Shown in pieces: positions 34,701 through 42,362 of a DNA stretch of 64,000 nt. Each line of letters starts with the position of its first letter. Within the stretch, counting starts at the first letter, position 1. Under the pieces are notes generated by a model. The model saw nothing but the letters and a program-made list of their open reading frames with translations, was not told the origin of the DNA and did no database searches. Made by a program: the position numbers and the translations under genes. The DNA comes from Lumbricus terrestris (Eukaryota > Annelida > Clitellata > Crassiclitellata > Lumbricidae). The DNA lies in NCBI GenBank assembly GCA_949752735.1, contig OX457047.1, forward strand, positions 17,626,707 through 17,690,706. The letters run 5' to 3'.

Positions 34701-35850
34701 GTACAAATCAGTGGCGATAATAATTATGATAGGTCATTTGATCTGCCAATTTTGCTCAAGATTGACCTACCTTATGAGACATGAAAAATTTTCTGGCATC
34801 TTTAATAGCTTCTCTGCATTTTATTTCTTCTACCTGCTGAATAATTCCCATGATGCAACCTGCCGCAGTCATATACATAGCTGGTGCCGCAGTCACTGGT
34901 ATGAATGAATACAGAAGCATAAGATATTTATATTGATCATAGAGTAAGTACATTAGAGCTACATAAGAAGCGAAATAGAGCATGATATTTTTATAATTAA
35001 AATATTGGCTATGATCAAATACTGTATTGAAAAGACACAAATACAGGTTACATTAATAACAGTTCTAAGGTAATTCAGCGTGGAATAAGAAATTGCCAAA
35101 CGAACACTTGCGATAAATCATAATATTGGTTCAAGATTATAAAATGTTAGACTGCAATGTCAGTTGGTGTTGTTTCTTTGCAGTCAATTTTGTTTGGGAC
35201 TCTTATCTCTACTTTGCTGATCGCATCGAAAACAGCATGAAAGGAGCTGGAACAGATGACAGCACGCTGATTCGACTCGTTGTCACACGCTCAGAGGTGA
35301 GTTCTAGGTTAAGAGTTTAATGTGTGAAGTATTTAGGTTGCAATCCCATGAGAGAGGTCCAGTAAAATAATGTGCAAATGAAAACTATTGAAACCCGTAT
35401 TTGTCGAGATACAACAAATGGTTGAATGATTTTAAACGTGCAAACCCTGGAGTTTAAATTAAATGGTCGTGTACTTTTGTGTTTTGTTTTGATCGTGAAG
35501 TAAATCAGTATAACCTTTATTACTCCATTAGCAAATGCACAACGGGACATCGAAATATATCAATCACATAAATTTATATATCTCTACTCAGAGGCGATAT
35601 TATCTCCATATTTTAATACAATACAAGACAATACAGTAGGCCTATGCTTGGGATGCTTTAAGGTGCTTCTATGGTGGTATGTTTGGTAAGCACTTGTGCA
35701 TTACTTTTACTATTATATTTTCAGGTGGATCTGAAGCATATTGCCCATGCCTTCCACAAGAAAACTGGAAAGTACCTTCAGGATTTCATCAAGGACGATT
35801 GTGGTGGAGATTACCGCTCACTTCTGCTCGCCGTCATCGGCAACAACTGA
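24282..35850 (+). CDS. Annexin family protein, gene 1 (nine coding exons, 314 aa)
   Basis: Joined exons: 24282-24290, 26992-27061, 28150-28244, 30666-30779, 31913-32003, 32558-32706, 33642-33819, 35184-35296, 35725-35850. All junctions are GT-AG and frame is kept throughout. The product is a core four-repeat annexin with a very short N-terminal tail, similar in size to vertebrate annexin A5/A4. Annexins bind acidic phospholipid membranes in a calcium-dependent way. Repeats lie at about 10-81, 82-158, 162-241 and 243-314. Type II calcium loops are M23-K-G-L-G27-T, K96-G-A-G99-T, W182-G183-T and M254-K-G-A-G258-T, each with its acidic cap exactly 40 residues after the last glycine (E67, D139, E223, D298). 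No signal peptide or membrane segment is present. It is paired with a second annexin gene 6.5 kb downstream in the same orientation (about 82% identity). The subfamily cannot be fixed by eye. Confidence 0.96.
25595..26170. repeat. ~24-bp minisatellite in annexin gene 1 intron 1
   Basis: Degenerate units reading GGAATGGAGTGGGTAGG then GTTATAG, about 24 copies with indels. A (CA)n patch lies downstream at about 26625-26650. Confidence 0.93.
26992..27061 (+). CDS. Annexin gene 1 coding exon 2
   Basis: 70 nt encoding residues 4-26 and the first base of Gly27. Acceptor is a T-run then CAG, donor GTATGT. It encodes helix A of repeat 1 and the M-K-G-L part of the first calcium loop. Confidence 0.95.
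27355..27470. repeat. 16-bp repeat in annexin gene 1 intron 2
   Basis: Six or so copies of CACTTATTAGGCCTGT, each containing an AGGCCT palindrome. Confidence 0.9.
27690..28003. repeat. ~105-bp tandem triplication, annexin gene 1 intron 2
   Basis: Three near-identical units, each containing TTGCAAAACAAGTTA, TTTGCACACATACAG and CCTTTTGTTTTGTTAT. They end about 100 bp before the conserved block upstream of exon 3. Confidence 0.93.
28101..28149 (+). promoter_or_regulatory. Conserved intronic block upstream of annexin gene 1 exon 3
   Basis: These 49 bp ending at the exon-3 acceptor match 46 of 49 positions with 47771-47819 in annexin gene 2, while other intron ends differ. The block contains TCTAAA/TCTAAC (branch-point-like). 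It also contains an in-frame ATG at 28131 that would give MLPECA followed by the exon-3 protein. It may be a splicing element or an alternative start. Confidence 0.55.
28150..28244 (+). CDS. Annexin gene 1 coding exon 3
   Basis: 95 nt completing Gly27 and encoding residues 28-58 ([10 protein letters not shown] through LFGR). Donor GTATGT. Three amino-acid differences from gene 2. Confidence 0.96.
28330..28745. repeat. ~29-bp minisatellite, annexin gene 1 intron 3
   Basis: About 14 degenerate units of TTTATGGTTTAGA then ATGGTCCTTTAGTAG. It runs directly into a (GT)n tract. Confidence 0.95.
28747..28785. repeat. GT dinucleotide microsatellite
   Basis: About 19 GT units immediately after the 29-bp minisatellite. 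Confidence 0.96.
29358..29668. repeat. ~30-bp minisatellite, annexin gene 1 intron 3
   Basis: About ten copies of the unit GTAGTATATTCTAATGTTAG then TGGTACTGTT, with few substitutions. Confidence 0.95.
29945..30380. repeat. ~200-bp tandem duplication, annexin gene 1 intron 3
   Basis: Two copies share TTTGTCCTGAATTC, AGCGGCTGTGT, a GTT-rich stretch, TGTGCTTCATGTCTTTTGCT and GGTTGAACCCCTTTGT. The second copy lacks about 60 bp of the first. Confidence 0.88.
30666..30779 (+). CDS. Annexin gene 1 coding exon 4
   Basis: 114 nt, residues 59-96, including the repeat-1 calcium cap E67 in LKSELGG and the linker into repeat 2. Acceptor TTCTAG, donor GTAATT. Confidence 0.96.
30811..31012 (-). mobile_element. 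tRNA-derived SINE (minus), annexin gene 1 intron 4
   Basis: Read on the minus strand, it has a tRNA-like head with A-box (GTGGTGTAGTGGTGG) and B-box (GGTTCGAATCC). A centre with ACCTTGAGCAAG (the MIR/CORE-SINE type core) follows, then a tail with GAGCGCCTCTGAGTAGAG and GGGGCGCTGTA. It is only 32 nt from the exon-4 donor. Confidence 0.88.
31500..31745. other. Fragment carrying hairpin module, annexin gene 1 intron 4
   Basis: GAAGACTTTTTTTAGTCATTTG (split as GAAGACTTTTTT then TAGTCATTTG) at about 31564-31587 matches the hairpin module of the small hAT-like elements. No terminal repeats could be found, so this may be a decayed copy. Confidence 0.4.
31913..32003 (+). CDS. Annexin gene 1 coding exon 5
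   Basis: 91 nt, residues 97-126 plus the first base of E127, encoding GAGTDE of the repeat-2 calcium loop. The protein is identical to gene 2 over this exon although seven nucleotides differ, all synonymous. Acceptor CGTCAG, donor GTAACA. Confidence 0.97.
32088..32262 (+). pseudogene. L2/CR1-type LINE 3' end, annexin gene 1 intron 5
   Basis: The frame WNGLPLT...[10 protein letters not shown] is the C-terminal signature of L2/CR1 reverse transcriptases. It is followed by GGGAGCACTTCTGAGTAG and CTTGAAGAGGCGCTATATAA and ends in an ATAAA-rich tail. 5' truncated. Confidence 0.82.
32558..32706 (+). CDS. Annexin gene 1 coding exon 6
   Basis: 149 nt completing E127 and encoding 128-176, including cap residue D139 in NDTSG and the inter-repeat linker DENTNVDGG. 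The donor is GTTGGA, weaker than the other donors. The first ~30 intronic bases after it are also conserved in gene 2. Confidence 0.95.
32766..32955 (+). mobile_element. tRNA-derived SINE, annexin gene 1 intron 6
   Basis: Plus-strand copy: tRNA-like head with B-box GGTTCGAATCC, core GGGACCTTGGGCAAGTCCTT, then CGGGAGCACTTCTGAGTAG and a degraded end. Confidence 0.85.
33179..33521. mobile_element. hAT-like MITE in annexin gene 1 intron 6
   Basis: It begins CAGTGGTTCCCAACCC and ends GGTTGGGAGCCACTG, with a perfect 8-bp TSD TTCTATGA (33171-33178, 33522-33529). Internal AAAAGTGGCCCTCATGTC-like phrases repeat three or more times. The TIR is of the Zaphod/Tip100 kind, similar in style to the 416-5163 element. 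Non-coding. Confidence 0.93.
33642..33819 (+). CDS. Annexin gene 1 coding exon 7
   Basis: 178 nt, residues 177-235 plus the first base of V236. Contains the repeat-3 loop W182-G-T-D-E and cap E223 in SETSG. Acceptor TGCAG, donor GTAAGC. Confidence 0.97.
34516..34700 (+). pseudogene. L2/CR1-type LINE 3' end, annexin gene 1 intron 7
   Basis: The [12 protein letters not shown] frame is followed by CTTGAAGGGGCAGTATAAA and a terminal ATGA-repeat tail (ATGAATGA, about 34679-34698). 5' truncated. Confidence 0.8.
35184..35296 (+). CDS. Annexin gene 1 coding exon 8
   Basis: 113 nt completing V236 and encoding 237-273, with the repeat-4 loop M254-K-G-A-G-T-D. Acceptor TTGCAG, donor GTGAGT. Confidence 0.97.
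35725..35850 (+). CDS. Annexin gene 1 coding exon 9 and stop
   Basis: 126 nt, residues 274-314 and TGA. Contains repeat-4 cap D298 in DDCGG and ends in the typical annexin LLLAVIG-type helix. Confidence 0.97.
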   Translation: MDLKHIAHAFHKKTGKYLQDFIKDDCGGDYRSLLLAVIGNN

Positions 35851-36593
35851 AAGCACTACCTGGAAGAAAAGCTGCTTAGACATCATGTTGGCTTCGATTT
35901 GTAGATTAGTATGCTGTAGTAGCTCTGTTGTTGTCATATTTTTACGCTGTTAGTTAGCTAATCTGCTCTATGGAGTTACAAGTTTATACACTTCCTCTTT
36001 GTACAATTTTGATTTTCTTTGGCACGTCATGTGGGTCTTGAAGGAACTTTTTGTTTCTAAAAGTTTATGGTAGTAACGGTTGAAATTGTTACAAGCTGTC
36101 GAAGGCAATATCCTTACGTAATTTTGGGGTGCAGATATTTTAGGAGTCGATTATTTACATTTTGGAGCAACAGATGGACCCCAGTCAGAACCTAGGGGAC
36201 ACCTCTCTTTCCCCATAATTTACACCACTGCAAGCTGTGCAGGTATCATGCTGGTGCATTAGTCTGCTGGTAGTGGCTGATTGTTATATGCTACTGTTGT
36301 AAGCTAAATGCACAATTTATATAGTTGCACGTAAATACATCTATATGTTGTTTGAGACTCAGAAAGAATTAAATTTATTAAAAAAAATAGAATGTACAAT
36401 AGCATAAATACAGAAAATAATTATCTTAACTGAGATTTTAATTCAGCAGAATTAATTTATGGATTTGTCCTTATTAAACTAGCTGTGGTTTCAACTAGAT
36501 TGTCTATCCTGGTTTGTTGATAATTTATGAGTATCACCTGTTCATGTAAATATGCTAATCACATCAAGCACAGCCAAGAATGTACGGTAATGG

Positions 36594-36599
36594 AATAAA
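36594..36599 (+). terminator. Candidate poly(A) signal of annexin gene 1
   Basis: AATAAA about 745 nt after the stop codon. Other AT-rich variants lie closer, so the actual site is uncertain. Confidence 0.4.
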
Positions 36600-36682
36600 T
36601 TTACTTGGGCCTTTATGTAGTTTTGACGAGAATGATGTTCATCTTGAGTTCCATATTTGAGCAAAAATGAAGATGATATTAA

Positions 36683-37867
36683 CCCCTTTAGCGTGTATTA
36701 AAATTTTCAAAAACTCTCATACAGCGTGTAATTTTTTTTCAAATTTTTTTCTCAAATTTTTTTTCTATAGTGACCAAATGATTTTTCTCGAAATTATCAC
36801 GTCATTTTTTTCGTGGTCGCCGCCCCCCCCCAAAAAAATTTTTTGGGAAAATTTTTTTTCGATTAAAATCAATTTTCTTCAATTTTTTATTCAGCGACGA
36901 TCACCCTGTGACGCAACCCCTGGATAATACGAGTTTCCCGCAAAAACAAGGCTGCAATAGGGATGTTAGGCCTAAATGGCTGCTAGGTCTATAGGCCTAC
37001 TAGGCCTAGTGGGCCACTGGGCCTAATGGGCTTATATGGGCTGCTCTGGTATGTGTCACGACACCATCTGCAAGCGACGATCACCCTATGACGTAATCCA
37101 TTGATAATACGAGTTTCCCGCTAACAAGGCTGCAATAGAGTTGTTAGGCCTAAAGGGCTGATATGGCTATATACCTACTAGGCCTAGAGGCTTCCTGGGC
37201 CTAATGGGCTGATAAGGGCTGCTCTAGTATGTGTCACGACACCATCAGCACAGCGGCGATCACCCTCTGACGTAATCCCTGGCTAATTCGAGTTTCCCGC
37301 CAACAAGGCTACAGTACTGTAGGGCTGCTAGGCCTATAGGCCTACTAGGCCTAGAGGGCTACTGGGCCTGATGGGTTGATAAGGGTTGTTCTAGTATGTG
37401 TCACGACACCATCTGCACAGCGACGATCGACCTCTGACGTAATCCCTGGCTAACACGAGTTCCCCGCCAACAAGGCTGCAAAAGGGCTGTTAGGCCTAAA
37501 GGACTGCTAAGGCTATAGTCCTACTAGGCCTAGAGGGCTACTGGGCCTAATGGGCTGGTAGGTACTGCTCTAGTATGTGTCACGACACCATCTGCAAGCG
37601 ACCATAATGCCCTATGACGTAATCCCTGGCTAATACGAGTTCCCCGCCAACAAGGCTGCAATAGGGCTTTTAGACCTAAAGGGCTGCTAGGCCTACAGGG
37701 CTCTTAGGCCTAAATGGCCGGTTTAGGGCTGTCTGGTATGTGCCTTGGCACCCTCTGCACTGCTGCGATTACCATGTGACGAAATCCGGGGCTTATAACA
37801 GCTCCCCGCCTACAGTGGTCGGAATACAATCCTTGCCCGAGTATACTCGGGCTACACGCTAAAGGGG
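36683..37867. mobile_element. piggyBac-like non-autonomous element with internal satellite
   Basis: It starts CCCCTTTAGCGTGTA and ends TACACGCTAAAGGGG, and is flanked on both sides by TTAA (36679-36682 and 37868-37871), the piggyBac target. Length is 1,185 bp. After an A/T-homopolymer-rich left part, most of the body is a ~180-bp tandem repeat. No transposase frame. Confidence 0.8.
36894..37810. repeat. ~180-bp tandem repeat inside the piggyBac-like element
   Basis: Units start GCGACGATCACCC at about 36894, 37074, 37253, 37420, 37598 and a partial 37762 (spacing about 167-180 bp). Each contains GTATGTGTCACGACACCATC and several TAGGCCTA/CTAGGCCTA palindromes. Confidence 0.92.
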
Positions 37868-37871
37868 TTAA

Positions 37872-40532
37872 GGGAGCTTTGCAAAAAAAATTAAAAAAAC
37901 GATAAACTTGTGCTTGAAATTTCCTGTAACCTTTTCAAATTTTCATACTTTAATGAATGCAAATATATATACATTGTATACGATTCCCTTGTAACAAAAA
38001 TTCTCATGCTTGTAGTTTTTTCTATATGTTGAGTACATGCATATGAATTGAAGAATGTAAAGAATGTAAAAAAATGTGAATGGTAATGAATAATTCAAAA
38101 GGGGAATGTTTAGGTGATGACTTCGCATTCCCAATGTACTGCTGATGGTGCAGTGATCTAGTGTTTGGAATGTTGTAAATGCTATGTCAATGTCATCACC
38201 TAAACATTCCCCTTTTGAATTATCCATAGGATATCATGCAAGCTGATTTTCACTCAGCCTTCAATTCTCTGTAAATGAATACTAATTCAAGTTTAGAGAA
38301 CCTTAAAAAGGTGTCTAGTGCTTGAATTGCTGTAGTACTGTGTATACTTCCACCAACAGTTCCTCTAACCTTAGACCAAAACTGGTACAGCTTTCAAGAA
38401 CAGTTTGTTTTTTGTAATATCGAAAGGCACTGTTTTTACTTTTTTTAACGCTTCTTTTAACTTGTGTAGACATTCTTAAAACTTAATCTCAGCAGTAAGT
38501 AAAAACTTTACTCTCATTGATATTTTCATCTATATTTTATAATAGCTTTGAAGAGCAGGTAAATGGTAAATGTTTTACAAACAATTGAGCTTTGTTTCTC
38601 TTTGTTTGATACAATGATGTTACATCTATTCCTTTTGTAGGCAACAATGCCTTTTAAAAAGATCTGTGACCAGTTTTTTCATTGTATTGTGTTACACATT
38701 GCTGTTGTATTTTTGAACACGCTATTAACATTGTGCATTACTTAACGTTCCACAGGTTGTCTTTCTGATTTCTGATAAATTTTGTGGCATCTGATAAAAA
38801 AAGCTGTTTACATTTATAGATGATATTGAGCTCTGAGAGATCTTATGCGATCATTTTCTCTGATTTAAGAACCAGCAGACATGTAGCTTATATCATGCAT
38901 TTATTACTGGACGGAACTTTGCTTCATCGTTAAAGAACGTCAGAATTTTCCAGCTGCACATATGTTGCTAGTTGTCACTCTGCATATAAGAGATTATTGG
39001 ATATTACCTACGAGTCTTGAACTAAATAATTGCAACCTAAGCACGGTTAAAATGCTGCATTTATTTTTTAATTATCATGGTTATTTTACCATTCTTTTGC
39101 AATATCAGCGTTGTCAGAAACAATACAAGTCTTTTTTATCTGAACACATTTCAAAGCAGAACTTTGTCATACCAGATATTAGAAGCACCGTACCAGTTGG
39201 ATTCACAGATGCTATTTTTGATGTAGCTCACAGAAGATAGGCCTACTGTAGGTACACTTAATATTTAATTCCTTTTTAGTATCCAACAAAAGTACTGGTC
39301 TTAGCAGTGGCTAACCCTCGTTAAGAACAATTCAACTGCTGCTAGAAAAATATTTACAAATTTTTGCATACTCTTGTACGGCATCAACCTCACACTATCA
39401 GTCATTCCATAACCATGGTGAAACCATGTCTGCTCTTTATCACTCCCATCACAACCTGTTCAATCTGCAAATCTGTGGGCAGTGTGGGGAAAACCCAGCC
39501 AGAAGCAATCAAAATGCTCACTCGAATTGAAAACAACCAGAACTTAGCTGTTCATAGAACCAAAGATGTGCAGTAGTGCAGTCACACGTCTGGTGGTGTA
39601 TGCGTACTGGTTTAGCATAATGTGAAAATTGTGCATGTCCAGATGCTACATTGTGCAGTCTGAAGTTTGTTCAGCTGTAATAAAATCTTTCAATTTAAGA
39701 GACACATAATCCATCCACTGCAACCATGTAGCTTATTTGTTTGACAATGTTGTCGCAATTTAACCATGTCTGTAGCTAGAGCTGTATTCAAATTTTGCAA
39801 ACAACATGTCATCATAATAATGGAAACTGGTTCATAGCAACACTGCTAAGCCTCAACTTGACCTGATCCTGCCATGATATGGCCAATGCTACCCAAGAAA
39901 CTCAAGATAATTATACATGAAATCCAACCAGATGACACACTGCATTCATTTCATTAGACAGAACAATATTAACAGCCTCGAGCCAAAGTGGCAAATCAAA
40001 GTTTAGAATATCGGGCTGAGGCTAGCATTCCACGTGCAACCAGCATAGCCTACAAAGGCTACAAGATTCAGATTTCAAGTGTCCATTTCAAGTTGACTAA
40101 GACTTTGCTGGCAACTGAAATGTAGTACCGGGTATGGATTGAAGCAGATTATGTTACAGGACGACTTGTCCGAATGACTGTACTTCAATGAGTTCTTTGT
40201 TCTCCAACACATCCAACATGCATGTAAAAGTCATGGTCACAAACATCCAGCTAACTGCACTAGCTTCTTGAAGTCAATTAACAGACATTTCTGGGTCAAC
40301 AAGTTAACCAATTCTTCCAGTAGCAGAATTGTAATTTGGTGTCATCACCACTTTGCTGCATCATGCACAGCAAAGGCAACGGCTTCAAAACAATACCTTG
40401 ATAACATCACAGTATAAATAACAAAACAGTACGTCGATCGACTCCCGGCCGATCTCCGCCACTGTTCGCGCTCCGACGGTGCCAGTCCCAAGCTTGGATA
40501 AAGGAGGAGTGAAATATAAATCATCTTTATTA
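37872..40532. other. Intergenic between the annexin genes
   Basis: Contains the perfect inverted repeat at 38090-38223. AT-rich, no exon recognised. Near 40440-40515 the phrase CCAAGCTTGGATAAAGGAGG resembles segments found in non-LTR retrotransposons, but this is not firm. Confidence 0.5.
38090..38223. repeat. Perfect 32-bp inverted repeat with 70-bp spacer
   Basis: The left arm (38090-38121) begins ATAATTCAAAAGGGGAATGT and ends GGTGATGAC. The right arm (38192-38223) is its exact reverse complement. It could be a small foldback element or a transcribed hairpin downstream of annexin gene 1. Confidence 0.93.
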
Positions 40533-40973
40533 CAGGGCTGTTTTTAAGGAATTTTTAGAACTGCACAACTCCTTTCCTTTTCCATCCTCCATAGTAAATT
40601 ACTTCCAATCGGATGAAAATGCAGACCATTTTTGCTAATTCTAACTGCACAAAACGTGTGACAGAAGCATAGGCGGAGACTTGGGGGGGGGGGGACGGAA
40701 AGACGCGAGATTTTCCGATGGACGAATGCCAAATCTCGACGAAATTTTCTATTTTCGCCGCCAAAAAAGTTGATGACCCTTTTTTTAGTCTTGACGCTCA
40801 ACGATTGGGGGGACAAATGCATGGGCCGTCCCCCCCAGCACCTCCATTGGGGGGACCGTCCCCCCCTGTCCCCCCCCCTAGGTCTCTGACCATGGACAGA
40901 AGTGTCTCTACAGCTGCACAAATCCATTTAGAACTGCACATTTTGTGTACAACTGCACGTTAAAAAAGCCCTG
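40533..40973. mobile_element. hAT-like element, CAGGGCTGTTTTTAAGG family (host of a nested element)
   Basis: It begins CAGGGCTGTTTTTAAGG and ends ACGTTAAAAAAGCCCTG, with a perfect TSD CTTTATTA (40525-40532, 40974-40981). GAACTGCACA repeats occur near both ends. Excluding the nested insert it is only about 206 bp. Confidence 0.92.
40668..40894. mobile_element. Small hAT-like element, CATRGGCGGAG family, nested
   Basis: It starts CATAGGCGGAGACTTGGGGG and ends CCTAGGTCTCTGACCATG, with a perfect TSD GACAGAAG (40660-40667, 40895-40902). It contains the TGATGACC hairpin with a degraded right arm (40771-40790). It lies inside the element at 40533-40973. Confidence 0.92.
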
Positions 40974-40981
40974 CTTTATTA

Positions 40982-41789
40982 TGATGCAGTGCCACTAAAC
41001 AGCAACAAGCAAGCGACTCCCGACCTCTGCTGCAGTCGGAATGCGTGACTAACTTTATAGCGTTGTCCGCCATTTTCAAAGAAAGCCGTTTGCAATGTTA
41101 CAATGCATCTAACGTTATCATTTAAGTATTTTGGAGGAAGCTACTCGGAGGCACTGTCTTATTATTATGTGTGAAGGCTCTGGCCCACGGCAATAAATTC
41201 GGTAAATTCTACATAATTAAAAATTATATATAAATTTAACCTTGTTCTAATATCGAAATAGGCTAAGTCCCAGATTGGACTTTCTTCGGACAGTCACAGT
41301 AGGCCTATGCGAAAATTCTTTTATGCTACTCGACGATTATTAGCCTACTGAGTGTGTGGTCTAATTACAACCGTATCGTAATCGTAATCTCCAAATTTCC
41401 AAAGCGCTACTCGAAAGCCAAGCGCGGGGCACCAGCTTATTCACGAGCGCTGCGTTGAGTCAAACGGGTTGTCCGTACGAGCAAAGATATTAGTTGGTAA
41501 TATCTTTGGTAAGAGTAGTTCATGGCGGTCCGGATCATGTTACAAGACCAATTTAGACTTAGGCCTATTTAGTGGATGAACAGAAGCCCCAAATTAGTCG
41601 GGAAGTTTTAATGAAGTTCAAACCGGAAAATGTTTACAAACCGAAAATTTTATTGAAATCTACGCATTTAGGCCTATGCAAATTAATGTTATGCCAATTA
41701 CAAAAACACTTCCTCACATATAATTTCATTAGGTTATATTAACCCTTAGGGCCTAGGAAATTTCTATATACCTAGCTGTAACCTATACG
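40982..41789. other. Intergenic, nothing recognised
   Basis: Includes the phrase CACCAGCTTATTCACGAGCGCT near 41429 (here split: CACCAGCTTATTC, ACGAGCGCT), similar to AACCAGCTTATTCACAGGCGCT at about 61979. It is a dispersed repeat of unknown type. Confidence 0.45.
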
Positions 41790-42043
41790 CAGTGGCGGCG
41801 ACAGGGCGGGGGCTGGGGTGCTAAGCCCCCCTCCCACTCCTAAATAAGGACACCCGAGGCTAAGCCGCCCCTGAAAAAGACCATCCGGTTTTTTACATGT
41901 AAAACTGAAGTTTTGACGGACGAAAATGGAAAATGTCCATGAGATTTCTACCGAATGACTAAAAAACTAAGAAAATGGAAAATTGACAATTTCCTCCGCG
42001 AGGATTCAGCCTACCCCAAACTTAAATCTTGGCGCCGCCATTG
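41790..42043. mobile_element. Small hAT-like element, CAGTGGCGGCG family
   Basis: It starts CAGTGGCGGCGACAGG and ends TTGGCGCCGCCATTG. Flanks CCTATACG and TGTATACG match at 6 of 8. The hairpin module is present in reverse (ATGACTAAAAAACT near 41956), as is a TGCTAAGCCCCC segment. It ends about 180 bp before the gene-2 CCAAT box. Confidence 0.85.
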
Positions 42044-42126
42044 TGTATACGCCTTCTCTGCCTCATAACACAAAATGCACTCCTGGACCAACAAAAAATC
42101 TAATGCACTCCAGGCCCAAGAAGCAG

Positions 42127-42209
42127 GCCAGATGTCTTGCTTGCTATAGGCTGAGGACAGAATCTAGGTCAGATGTCTTGCTTGCTATAGGCTGAGAAAG
42201 AATCTAGGT
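42127..42209. repeat. ~43-bp direct duplication upstream of annexin gene 2
   Basis: CAGATGTCTTGCTTGCTATA, GGCTGAG and AGAATCTAGGTCA occur twice in tandem just upstream of the promoter. Confidence 0.93.
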
Positions 42210-42219
42210 CATCTGACGC

Positions 42220-42273
42220 CCAATCACGACGCTCTATTGAAGCGGAAGGAATCGTGACTGACATGCATATAAG
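42220..42273 (+). promoter_or_regulatory. Putative core promoter of annexin gene 2
   Basis: CCAATCAC at 42220-42227 and a TATA box (CATATAAGAG, TATAAG at 42268-42273) lie about 80-130 bp upstream of the ATG. The CCAATCAC octamer is shared with gene 1. Confidence 0.55.
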
Positions 42274-42353
42274 AGGTCGTTGCTAAAGTGGTATACCTGT
42301 TAGAAGAAGTAGCTGAATAATAATATTATTATATTGCTTTAGATACGCCCAAA

Positions 42354-42362
42354 ATGGCTACG
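42354..42362 (+). CDS. Annexin gene 2 coding exon 1
   Basis: Met-Ala-Thr, preceded by CCCAAA as in gene 1 (CCCAAAATG in both). Donor GTTAGTAAA. The longer open frame that continues past the donor is intronic. Confidence 0.87.

Noticed and set aside
39364..39576. 70-codon + frame between the annexin genes
   Set aside because: No domain, no splice context, AT-rich background. Considered random.
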